A DNA stretch of 64,000 nt from Cytophagales bacterium. GTDB taxonomy: Bacteria > Bacteroidota > Bacteroidia > Cytophagales > Cyclobacteriaceae. How positions within the stretch are numbered: the first letter of the stretch is position 1; every line of letters begins with the position of its first letter. Below, in pieces: positions 17,891-25,901 of the stretch. Location of the stretch: the NCBI GenBank assembly GCA_025359125.1, contig JANYHI010000061.1:62001-126000 (forward strand), read 5' to 3'. A program made the translations under genes and the position numbers. The notes below the pieces were generated by a model. The model was not told the origin of the DNA and searched no databases. It was given only the letters and a program-made list of their open reading frames with translations.

Positions 17891-18313
17891 ATGAATATTG
17901 TACTTGATACTGCCGCGGCCAAAATTTGGGTTGATGGCAATGTGCCGTTTGTTTTTTCCTCTTTTGTTGATTGGCCTTTGGGCGATGGCGAGTTTAAAAA
18001 GATAGAGTCAACGTATTTCAATTTTTTAGATATCATCAAAAACCAATTTGGCGAGGTCTATTCAATCTGCGATATAAGTGAGGTTGCCGAAATGCCGCAC
18101 GAGATGCTAACCTGGCTTTTTGGTGATTGCCTCGAAAGGCAACTTAAGGTGGGAGTAAAGCGAATAGCTTTCATATATCCAAAAGGCGCAGGCAAAGATC
18201 TTTTGCCCTATACAACAAGCCCACATTTCAAATATTTATCTTTTCATGAAACAAAAGAATCTGCAATAGTGGAGTTGGATAGATACCGCACTCCAAAAGT
18301 TGCAATCCTGTGA
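17891..18313 (+). CDS. Small cytosolic protein, possibly SpoIIAA/STAS-like
   Basis: A 140-residue protein without signal or membrane segment. The pattern of strands and amphipathic helices (VYSICDISEVAEMP followed by a helix, then VKRIAFIYPKG and a final helix containing ESAIVELDRYR) resembles the SpoIIAA-like/STAS fold found in small stand-alone Bacteroidota proteins, but I cannot name the family with certainty. It stands alone after the TPR regulator with a promoter box of its own. Its last codons run into a triple 10-base direct repeat. Function unknown; phosphoregulation or lipid sensing would be typical of the fold. Confidence 0.7.
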   Translation: MNIVLDTAAAKIWVDGNVPFVFSSFVDWPLGDGEFKKIESTYFNFLDIIKNQFGEVYSICDISEVAEMPHEMLTWLFGDCLERQLKVGVKRIAFIYPKGAGKDLLPYTTSPHFKYLSFHETKESAIVELDRYRTPKVAIL

Positions 18314-18337
18314 TCTTTGCAATCCTGTTGCAATCCT
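18300..18337 (+). repeat. Three direct copies of TTGCAATCCT
   Basis: TTGCAATCCT occurs at 18300, 18317 and 18328 (the first two copies extend to TTGCAATCCTG). The first copy includes the final codons and the array spans the stop codon of the preceding gene. Spacings are 17 and 11 bases. The rest of the gap to 18559 holds no gene that I can see. Confidence 0.7.
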
Positions 18338-18559
18338 AACTGGTTGAGGATATTCGCATTAGCAAAAATCTGATCCTACCTAAAAAGATATTTTTTTCAT
18401 TGGGTCACTTCGCTTGAAGAAGGGTCATGTATTGCTGAAATTCACTTCACTATATGTGCTACAAAAGTCCGGTTATGCTCTTCAGCTAAAAGAGACTTGC
18501 GCATAGCTATGTAATCCAATTTTTTTTATTTTCTTTAAAAAACCAAATCCAATAAAATT

Positions 18560-18841
18560 ATGTGGACCCTTTTAGAATTCTGCCTTCTCGCTGCTATTGT
18601 ATTGCTATCTATCACCGAGTTTTTTTATCCTCTATTGGTAGGAAAGCCCTTGTTTGGATCTTTTCGAACGCGAACTGATTCTACCAGCAAGTCTACCGAC
18701 TCACCACTAGAGAGGAAGGTTTCAATAGCAAAAGAAAAAATCAAAGAAGTAAAAGATATTCAAGACGAGGTTAATAAAAATTTTAAATCTGCCGAACAAT
18801 TAAAAGCAGAAGCTGATGACTTACTAAACAACTCTAACTAA
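18560..18841 (+). CDS. Small membrane protein preceding an SPFH protein
   Basis: A 93-residue protein with one or two N-terminal hydrophobic stretches (about 3-30, LLEFCLLAAIVLLSI and FFYPLLVG) and a charged helical tail (about 50-90, rich in Lys and Glu, KEKIKEVKDIQDEVNK). I do not recognise a family. It ends 23 bases before the SPFH-domain gene and faces the same way, so it is probably co-transcribed and may be a small partner or assembly factor of that protein. Short length and lack of known homologues in my memory keep confidence moderate. Confidence 0.65.
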   Translation: MWTLLEFCLLAAIVLLSITEFFYPLLVGKPLFGSFRTRTDSTSKSTDSPLERKVSIAKEKIKEVKDIQDEVNKNFKSAEQLKAEADDLLNNSN

Positions 18842-18864
18842 ACAATAATTTAAAAACACACACT

Positions 18865-20061
18865 ATGGAAAACCCTATGCAAAACTTGAATTCTTTATTC
18901 GGCTCAAGAAGGATTTTATTATTAGGAGCGGGTCTTTTACTTCTGATCATTATTCTTTTCTCGGGCAAAATTGTCGAAAACGTTGACAACTCTGAGATCG
19001 TGATCATACAAAGTGCATTTTCGGGAAAGGTTTCTATCTACACAACGCCTGGTCCTGTATTCCAGGCTTTTGGTAACGCCACGCATTATAAAAAGTCGAA
19101 TCAGTTTTGGTTCAGCAAGAAAAAAGATGAAGGCCGCACCGATGATCAGTCCATCAAAATACGGTTCAATGATGGTGGTCACGGTTCAATATCCGGTTCG
19201 GTGAGATGGTATATGCCTTCTGATGAAAAAGGGATCTTGAAATTGCATACAGACTTTGGTTCGCATGAAGCCGTTGAGCAACAATTAGTGAGGCAAGTAG
19301 TAACCAAGTCTGTTTACATGACGGGCCCGTTAATGTCATCAAAAGAATCATCTGCTGAAAAGAGAAACGATTTGCTTTCGTACATTGAAGACCAGTCAAT
19401 TAATGGTGTGTACCGTACAATTCAAGAAGATATAAAAGTACACGATGATTTGATGAACACCGACAAAACAGTAACAGTAGTAAAAATTGTGCAAGACGAA
19501 AACAAAATGCCTTTGCGTCAAGAAGTTTCGAGTGTAAAAGTGTATGGCGTAAGCTTGCAAGGGTTGGCATTAAACTCTATTGATTATGATTCTGAAGTAG
19601 AAAATCAAATCAAAGTACAACAACAAGCCTACATGCAAGTGCAAACTGCGATTGCTAACTCTAAAAAAGCAGAGCAAGATGCTATCACAACAGAATTACA
19701 AGGTAAGGCTGCTGCGGCCAAAGCTAAGTGGGAACAAGAGGTAATTAAAGCGCAGGCTATTACCCAAGCTCAGCAAGAAAAAGAAGTTGCCGCACTAGAG
19801 GCGCAAACCGCTATACTCGCCTCTCAGCGTGTAAAAACCGATGCCGATGCAAAGGCATATGCTAATAGTAGATTAGTAACGGCTGGTCTTACTCCGCAAG
19901 AGAGGGCACAATTTGAAAAAGATACAAAAGTGGGCGTAGCCGAGGCTCTTTCTAAAATTGTTTTACCTACCACTTATATGAATGGCGGGGGCGGAAACAA
20001 AGAAGCTTCTTTGCTAGAAAGTATTTTGGGTGTGAAACTCTTGGGTACCGAGAAAAAATAA
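18865..20061 (+). CDS. SPFH/Band 7 (stomatin-prohibitin-flotillin-like) membrane protein
   Basis: A 398-residue protein with one N-terminal transmembrane helix (about 17-35), an SPFH-like domain (about 38-230) and a long Ala/Gln/Glu-rich coiled coil (about 240-350, with AEQDAITTELQGKAAAAKAK). A glycine-rich tail follows (NGGGGNKEASLL). Such proteins oligomerise into cages or scaffolds on membranes and often regulate proteases or membrane microdomains. The sequence is divergent from FtsH-partner HflC/HflK, so I give no symbol. It follows the 93-residue membrane protein and is closed by a strong terminator. Confidence 0.8.
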   Translation: MENPMQNLNSLFGSRRILLLGAGLLLLIIILFSGKIVENVDNSEIVIIQSAFSGKVSIYTTPGPVFQAFGNATHYKKSNQFWFSKKKDEGRTDDQSIKIRFNDGGHGSISGSVRWYMPSDEKGILKLHTDFGSHEAVEQQLVRQVVTKSVYMTGPLMSSKESSAEKRNDLLSYIEDQSINGVYRTIQEDIKVHDDLMNTDKTVTVVKIVQDENKMPLRQEVSSVKVYGVSLQGLALNSIDYDSEVENQIKVQQQAYMQVQTAIANSKKAEQDAITTELQGKAAAAKAKWEQEVIKAQAITQAQQEKEVAALEAQTAILASQRVKTDADAKAYANSRLVTAGLTPQERAQFEKDTKVGVAEALSKIVLPTTYMNGGGGNKEASLLESILGVKLLGTEKK

Positions 20062-20080
20062 TTTATCACTGTTAAAAATT

Positions 20081-20116
20081 AAATCCCCTTCATTTTAAAT
20101 GAGGGGGATTTTTATT
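20081..20116 (+). terminator. Strong Rho-independent terminator after the SPFH gene
   Basis: AAATCCCC-TTCATTT pairs with AAATGA-GGGGGATTT (20081-20096 with 20097-20112), followed by TTTATTTAG. The hairpin has a long, mostly paired stem. Confidence 0.85.
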
Positions 20117-20182
20117 TAGTCTTAAATTACATTTCTTTTATTTGATTGTGATCCGTGTTAGATAAAATTCAAATTATTTCTG

Positions 20183-21265
20183 GTGCGTAAAATTATTCAT
20201 GTTGATATGGATGCCTTTTACACCTCGGTAGAACAAAGAGATCGACCTGAATTTAAAGGCAAACCGATTGTGGTGGGTGGCTCACCGGAAGGGCGCGGAG
20301 GAGTAGTTGCAGCAGCCAGTTATGAGGCAAGAAATTTTGGGATTCGCTCCGCTATGTCAAGTAAAAAAGCCTTACAACTTTGCAAGCATCTTATTTTTGT
20401 TCGCCCTAGGTTTGATGTTTACAAACTGGTTTCAAATCAAATTCGTGAAATCTTTTATCGGTATACAGATTTGATTGAACCGCTCTCTTTAGATGAAGCC
20501 TATCTGGATGTAACAGAAGATAAACAACGTATTGGTTCGGCCATTGAAATCGCCACACTTATCCGCCAAGCAATTAAAGATGAGTTGCACCTTACCGCCT
20601 CAGCGGGAGTGTCGATCAATAAATTTGTGGCCAAAATTGCTTCCGATATGAAGAAGCCTGATGGGCTTACTTTTATAGGGCCATCAAAAGTAAAATCGTT
20701 TATGGAAAAATTGCCTGTTGAGAAATTTTTTGGCGTGGGCAAAGTTACAGCCGATAAGATGAAGCGTTTAGGTCTGCATACGGGTGCCGATTTAAAAAAA
20801 TTATCAGAGTCTGAACTTATTAAGCATTTCGGGAAATCAGGAAAATTCTTTTACAAAATTGTTCGAGGCGAAGATGATCGAGAAGTGCAACCACATCGCG
20901 AAACAAAATCGGTTGGCGCGGAAGATACTTTCTCTTACGACCTAACAACGATTGAAGAAATGTATAGCGAACTCGATAAAATTGCTGAAGTTGTAAGTGA
21001 TCGTTTAAAAAGACATTCGCTAAAAGGTAAAACCATTACTCTTAAAATTAAATATCACGATTTTAAATTAGCCACGCGGAGTCAATCCTTTTTAGAAACT
21101 ACAAACGATCAAGATTTTTTGGCCACAACTGCCAAGCAATTACTTTTAGTTGCTGATGTAGAAAGCAAAAAAATCCGATTGCTTGGAATTTCGGTTTCAA
21201 ATTTTGGAACCCCTCCACTAAGATTACATCAAGATGCCGACACCGATCAGTTGAAGTTGTTTTAA
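20183..21265 (+). CDS. dinB: DNA polymerase IV (Y-family translesion polymerase)
   Basis: A 360-residue Y-family polymerase of usual length. The metal-binding carboxylates are visible in HVDMDAFYTSVE (Asp8) and LSLDEAYLDV (Asp104, Glu105). The thumb has the helix-hairpin-helix FFGVGKVTADKMKRLG, and the protein ends in QLKLF, a beta-clamp-binding motif. It copies past DNA lesions with low fidelity. The start is GTG 20183, since the family begins with this MRKIIHVDMDAFY block and no ATG lies nearby. It converges on the TPR gene 13 bases downstream. No LexA-type operator is evident. Confidence 0.96.
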   Translation: MRKIIHVDMDAFYTSVEQRDRPEFKGKPIVVGGSPEGRGGVVAAASYEARNFGIRSAMSSKKALQLCKHLIFVRPRFDVYKLVSNQIREIFYRYTDLIEPLSLDEAYLDVTEDKQRIGSAIEIATLIRQAIKDELHLTASAGVSINKFVAKIASDMKKPDGLTFIGPSKVKSFMEKLPVEKFFGVGKVTADKMKRLGLHTGADLKKLSESELIKHFGKSGKFFYKIVRGEDDREVQPHRETKSVGAEDTFSYDLTTIEEMYSELDKIAEVVSDRLKRHSLKGKTITLKIKYHDFKLATRSQSFLETTNDQDFLATTAKQLLLVADVESKKIRLLGISVSNFGTPPLRLHQDADTDQLKLF

Positions 21266-21278
21266 AAATTAAGATCGC

Positions 21279-23135
21279 TCAGTTAATTATTTTTTCTTCC
21301 ACAAAATCGCCTCTTAAATTTCTATATCGTTTTCTTGCCTCTGCAGCATACACACTTCCTGGATATTTATTTAAAAACTCTCGGTAGAATTCCATCGCTT
21401 TCTCTTTATTCTTCAGTTGATTTTCATAAATATCAGCTTCCAGAAAGTATGCATCATCTGCCAAAATATCTTCCGGAAATTCTTTCAAGATTTTATCTAA
21501 GAGTTGCAATGTTTCTGTAAACTGACCTTGCTTCATGCGAAGATTTGCTTCGAGCCAATACACATCATCTAATAAAGAATTTCCAGAAAAGTCTTTTTTA
21601 ATAATCTCTAGCTTTTTAAATACTTGCTCGGTTTTATTTTGAATTAAATCCAATTCTGCGGAAGCAAATAATTTCATTGCATCAGCAATTGTATCCATGC
21701 TGGTATTCTCTTTGATTTTTATACTAAGATCCATTGCATCATTGGCTATCTCTCGGGTTGTCGCTTGTTTCAAAATATCTAAATGCTCTTGTGCCAATTT
21801 AAAGTTGCCTTTGTAGTAAGATAATTTTGCGTTTCGCAATTTAGCCTCATAGCCAAGCGGTGTTTCGCGCTGAGACTTTTCTACTTGAGAATAAAGTAAA
21901 GTCGCTTCCCAAGGTTCTTCTTTCAACAAGTAAATATCACCTAGTTCCATTTTCGCTTGGTTACGTAGTTGTGACGAAATTTTTGAGTTTGATAAGAGAT
22001 TCGTTATTCCTATCACGGTGGAATCAAGTTGATTTAGATAATATCCTTTTAGTAAAGATTGATTTAAACGCGCCTCAAAAGAATCGTTGTTTTCGGGGTA
22101 TCGGCTACAAAATTTATCATATTCAGCTATAAGATATCGAACTGAATCTTTATTGACTGGGTAACTCTTTTTAACTTTTGCTTCGCGTGTTCGGATAAGC
22201 CCAAGTTGTGCTGGCAAAAAGTTCTCCGTGTTAATAAATTCTTTGGTAACAAATGTAAAGGCTTTATCTGCATTTGTGTAGTCTTTGTTATTAAGTGCGA
22301 TCTGTGCAATTTCTAATGTTTTTGATTGTTCTTTTCTAAAACGTTTGTCATAAGCTCTAGCCTGGATAAATGCACTATAAAAGTTTTTTTGCTGAAGGTT
22401 CGTCCATATTAGCAGGTCTATAAAAACTTCCGACTGTTGATTTTGCTGAACTCGTTGGGTAAGAATTTGTTCGAGGCTTTGTAATTCTTCGGGCTTGGTT
22501 AACAACAGTTGCAAGAGATTTTTGATGTATCCGCTATTGGCTGGTGTTTGCGTAACATAATCTAAGTATTCGCTCACCATCTGTTCTCTTTTGCCTTGCA
22601 GGCGATAAAGATTGGCAAGTTCTAATGAAAATAATGCTGGACTTTTTGTAACAACTCTGGCTTGTTGCAAACTATAAACACTGTAGTCAATTAAGTTTTG
22701 CGAAGCCAAATAATCAGATATAATTTTAGCTTTGTAAACATCCTCCAGTTGAATTTTTATTTGCGACTTAAGGTATTTATCGGCCTTGGCAACATCGCCC
22801 GATCTTAAGTAAATAATACCAAGGTCTAGTCTATAGCTAATGCGGTCATCTCGTCTAATTAATTTTTCAATGTAATCTTCAGCCTGTTTAAATTTTGCGC
22901 CATCTAGTAAAAGATTTAGATAAGTATTGTGAATTGAATTTATGTTTTGAGGATCTTTTGCCAACTCTTGAAAAACCGCAAGTGCTTTTATTTTTTCGCC
23001 TTTGCTTAAATATTCGTTGGCAATTCTGATCTCTTGTTGATTTTGCGAAAACGCATTTAATACACAAATGCAGATGACTATTGCATTAAGTATTAATTTT
23101 TTAAAATCTTTAAATCTATAATTAGTCTTGTTCAT
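21279..23135 (-). CDS. Tetratricopeptide-repeat exported protein
   Basis: A 618-residue protein with a signal-like N-terminus (ends NAFSQ at about residue 31) and multiple TPR-type helical hairpins along its length (for example ANEYLSKGEKIKALAVFQEL, DLGIIYLRSGDVAKADKYL and, near the C-terminus, FYREFLNKYPGSVYAAEAR, the last being of the outer-membrane-assembly/YbgF type). It probably acts as a periplasmic scaffold for protein-protein contacts. It is a single gene on the minus strand; its 5' side is the AT-rich gap proposed as origin. That gap holds no clear TAnnTTTG box, so its promoter is not identified. Confidence 0.88.
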   Translation of the reverse strand: MNKTNYRFKDFKKLILNAIVICICVLNAFSQNQQEIRIANEYLSKGEKIKALAVFQELAKDPQNINSIHNTYLNLLLDGAKFKQAEDYIEKLIRRDDRISYRLDLGIIYLRSGDVAKADKYLKSQIKIQLEDVYKAKIISDYLASQNLIDYSVYSLQQARVVTKSPALFSLELANLYRLQGKREQMVSEYLDYVTQTPANSGYIKNLLQLLLTKPEELQSLEQILTQRVQQNQQSEVFIDLLIWTNLQQKNFYSAFIQARAYDKRFRKEQSKTLEIAQIALNNKDYTNADKAFTFVTKEFINTENFLPAQLGLIRTREAKVKKSYPVNKDSVRYLIAEYDKFCSRYPENNDSFEARLNQSLLKGYYLNQLDSTVIGITNLLSNSKISSQLRNQAKMELGDIYLLKEEPWEATLLYSQVEKSQRETPLGYEAKLRNAKLSYYKGNFKLAQEHLDILKQATTREIANDAMDLSIKIKENTSMDTIADAMKLFASAELDLIQNKTEQVFKKLEIIKKDFSGNSLLDDVYWLEANLRMKQGQFTETLQLLDKILKEFPEDILADDAYFLEADIYENQLKNKEKAMEFYREFLNKYPGSVYAAEARKRYRNLRGDFVEEKIIN

Positions 23136-23382
23136 TTGTTGATAACCATATTTAATCTGAGCTCTGTTGATATTTATCTTTTGATTGTTTATAGTTATCC
23201 ATGTTTTAGATCGATGAATATCAATTTAACTACTTTTTGTGAATTGTTGATGTAGTTATCAACATAGTTTCGTAGTTGAGAGAATGTCTGTTAAGTTAGA
23301 GTTACACACAATCATATACCTGTCGCTTGGTTTCCATTTTAGTTTGTTAATCTCTTATGAGTTGTCAACATCAATTAACAAA
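23136..23382. other. Candidate chromosomal replication origin (oriC): AT-rich gap with DnaA-box-like sequences
   Basis: No gene is seen in these 247 bases. Two copies of TTATCAACA (one mismatch from the DnaA box TTATCCACA) lie in opposite orientation, one on the minus strand at 23137-23145 and one on the plus strand at 23256-23264. Weaker relatives occur at 23165-23173 and 23245-23253 (minus), 23195-23203 and 23362-23370 (plus). The gap is very AT-rich, lies about 4.4 kb from two parS sites and is separated from mnmG (gidA) by two genes. The first box begins one base inside the intergenic region before the TPR start codon. This is inference: no dnaA gene is in the window, and the consensus of this organism is unknown. 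Confidence 0.45.
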
Positions 23383-25011
23383 TTAGAACTTGATTTTGAT
23401 AGGACCAACTTCCCAGTTAGCCCTTATTGGTATTGACGTTTTGCCTTCGAAGTTTCGATGTATAATTACTTTTTCAGGTTCTTTATTCAGGTAATAGTTG
23501 CCTGTATCCCATTTGTTGTTGTTGTTTGCGTCTATGGTAATTCTTATTTTATACTCTTGTGGTTCTAGGTATTTAAAAGTATAAGATTTTATATTTTTAT
23601 TAGAGCTTACTGGTTCATTGTTTCTTCCTAGTAGTTCTATTATGTAATTCTTCTCAATCGTCTGAACTTCAATGGAAAGTGATCCTAGTTCTTGTTCATT
23701 TTTGATTTTAATAATGTGCGTAGTTGCCTTTGTCGAGTCGTCTTCTATCGATACAAATGCTCCTTCTCCAAAGATTATTAATGGAGATATTAGTTTTTTT
23801 TCTTTTGGGTCTTCGTTTTTAAGCTCAAGAAATGTGTTGATCGTTATCTTGTTACTCATAGAGTCTGTTTTGATCTCTGATGACCTTAATGGTTGAAAAG
23901 TAGTCGAATCGATCTGTATGTAAATACTATCTAGGGTTATCTGTTTAAGGGGCTTGTTGGTTGTAGCTTCTAATTTCACCTCTCTGTCCTCGTAATCGTA
24001 TTCGGTTTTGCTGTATGTTATTTTAAATTTCTCTTTGGGCATTTTTGTTCTAGAGAATTTTAAATACACAGTAGTGTCTTTCTGGCTACCAATACTATCT
24101 GTCAGTTGTAAGTCTAATTTTAGAGAATCTTCAATTTCTGTAGTCGATTTGTAAAAAAGCAATTCATCTCTCTTACTCCCGAAAGTCATCGTGAATAGTT
24201 CTTTGTCGCTGGGTTCTACTTTTACAGAATTGACATCTTTATTAATTCTCACCGTAGATAATCTATCGGATCTCCGGATGCTTGTAATTTTTATAGGTCT
24301 TGAGTCAACTCGTATTAATGGAATAGTTACGCTATCTGATTTTCCGATGAGGTTAATTGGTTTTATCAGGTATCCAAACTTTTCTCCCTTGCTCTCTACT
24401 TTCAGATTTTTGTTTTTGTCTTCAAACGCATAAATAAAATATTGTCCAGACTTTAGATTATTAATGCTAAATCTTCCTTGTTTGTTTGCTTTAGTGAAAT
24501 ATTCTGGCTGATGGTTAAATATATTAAAAGTATCAGATGAATAAAGCGCAACGGTAATTTTATCGGGTATCTCTTCTTTAAATATTTCTTCCACTTTTCC
24601 TTGAATACTTAGAGAGTCAATTTCAGGCCCAGTGCTGAATGCCAGCCTTAGATTAAGAGCTGAGTTGCTTTCTGTTACGTCCTGAATTCCGTCCCGAAAT
24701 GAAATGCTATAGGTAGTATTTTCTTTCCACTTTAGTTTAGGCAGAATGGTAATTCTGTTTTTCCTGGCGATGAATTTTACATCTTTTCCTATAGATGGAG
24801 CTATCATAATTTCTTCTGAGGGATCTTTTAACTTCACATACTCATCGAAATCTAATATGATAGTTTTTTCGTTAAAATTTTTTTGGTTGTTTGATGGGTT
24901 TGATATTTTAAGTTCTGGAGCTTTTTTATCCTGCGGTCCGCCATTTGGCGAGGTTTGATTTGCACAACTCAATATTCCAAAAGCTATAAATACACAAATG
25001 AAGAATCTCAT
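23383..25011 (-). CDS. Ig-like-domain lipoprotein
   Basis: A 542-residue lipoprotein: hydrophobic signal then Cys16 in the context GILSCANQTSPNGG. An N-terminal bacterial Ig-like (SbsA/BIG_5-type) domain (about 30-135, with the typical LDFDEYVKLKDP and YSISFRDGIQD segments) is followed by further beta-sandwich regions and a C-terminal carboxypeptidase-like region (about 455-540, with RITIDANNNNKWDTGNY). This arrangement is widespread in Bacteroidota as a conserved Ig-like lipoprotein of unknown role. Its ATG overlaps the stop of the upstream methyltransferase by 4 bases (ATGA), so it is translationally coupled to the mnmG operon. Likely located at the outer membrane. Confidence 0.88.
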   Translation of the reverse strand: MRFFICVFIAFGILSCANQTSPNGGPQDKKAPELKISNPSNNQKNFNEKTIILDFDEYVKLKDPSEEIMIAPSIGKDVKFIARKNRITILPKLKWKENTTYSISFRDGIQDVTESNSALNLRLAFSTGPEIDSLSIQGKVEEIFKEEIPDKITVALYSSDTFNIFNHQPEYFTKANKQGRFSINNLKSGQYFIYAFEDKNKNLKVESKGEKFGYLIKPINLIGKSDSVTIPLIRVDSRPIKITSIRRSDRLSTVRINKDVNSVKVEPSDKELFTMTFGSKRDELLFYKSTTEIEDSLKLDLQLTDSIGSQKDTTVYLKFSRTKMPKEKFKITYSKTEYDYEDREVKLEATTNKPLKQITLDSIYIQIDSTTFQPLRSSEIKTDSMSNKITINTFLELKNEDPKEKKLISPLIIFGEGAFVSIEDDSTKATTHIIKIKNEQELGSLSIEVQTIEKNYIIELLGRNNEPVSSNKNIKSYTFKYLEPQEYKIRITIDANNNNKWDTGNYYLNKEPEKVIIHRNFEGKTSIPIRANWEVGPIKIKF

Positions 25012-25898
25012 TTTTTTATCACATAAATCAAGCTGGAGTAATTCATTTCTTTATTGCCTGCAAGATTTGATTTTAGCCCGTTTATAATTCCTTTAATTCC
25101 ATTTACCATTTTACTATGGGTAGGATTTCTGTAGCCCTCGCTTAAGATAGAGACATAGAACGAATCAAGCTTCATTGGTTTTATTTCTTGCAACTTCAAT
25201 TTATGTTTTATTAATAATTTCTCTATTGTGGTTTTTGAGAAATGCCACAGATGTCGAGGAACATCATAGGCTGCCCAGTGCTCCTTATATTTTTGTGCAT
25301 CAGCAGACTCATAGTTAGGTACAGCTATAAAAATCATACCATCATCTTTCAATAGCTCTTTAATTTTTTGGAGGGAATTTTCCAAATCATGAATATGTTC
25401 GAGTACGTGCCACAGTGTGATTACATCAAATTTCTTTTGAATAATTGAATCAAGTGATTGATGAACTTTTATTTGTAGAAAACTTTCAGCTTTTATTCTC
25501 GCATTTTCCGATGGCTCTACTCCTGTAATTTCCCATTTTCTTTCTTGTAGGAAATTCAGAAAGGCACCTGTACCGCAGCCATAATCAAGTATTTCTCCTT
25601 TTAATTTGTATGATCGAATAAGATTATATTTCCATCGCATCGTTAATATTTGAGCAAGAAAATAGATTCTATCGATTATAGTTTTTCTACCACCACTGTG
25701 GGATATGTATTTTTCTGACAGGTAGTATTTTCCTATTGAATTAGCATCTGGTCTTGGACTTGTAATTAAAAATCCGCAACCCAAACATTTAGTGATTATA
25801 AAATACTCTTGAGAAATGCTTACATCTTTAATTTCGAGGAGGGAATTGAATTTTGTTGATGAGCAAATGGGACAAACGGCAAGTGTTTCTAAATTCAT
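25008..25898 (-). CDS. Class I SAM-dependent methyltransferase with zinc-ribbon N-terminus
   Basis: A 296-residue enzyme. Two Cys pairs (Cys9/Cys12 and Cys38/Cys41) form a probable zinc ribbon at the N-terminus. The SAM-binding motif I is GEILDYGCGTGAFL (about 101-114), followed by the LWHVLEHIHDLENSL region typical of the Methyltransf_23-type family. A glycine/lysine-containing tail follows (SNLAGNKEMNY). The substrate is unknown. It starts 3 bases after the mnmG stop and overlaps the next gene by 4 bases, so it is part of one operon with mnmG and the Ig-like lipoprotein. Confidence 0.9.
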   Translation of the reverse strand: MNLETLAVCPICSSTKFNSLLEIKDVSISQEYFIITKCLGCGFLITSPRPDANSIGKYYLSEKYISHSGGRKTIIDRIYFLAQILTMRWKYNLIRSYKLKGEILDYGCGTGAFLNFLQERKWEITGVEPSENARIKAESFLQIKVHQSLDSIIQKKFDVITLWHVLEHIHDLENSLQKIKELLKDDGMIFIAVPNYESADAQKYKEHWAAYDVPRHLWHFSKTTIEKLLIKHKLKLQEIKPMKLDSFYVSILSEGYRNPTHSKMVNGIKGIINGLKSNLAGNKEMNYSSLIYVIKK

Positions 25899-25901
25899 CT
25901 T

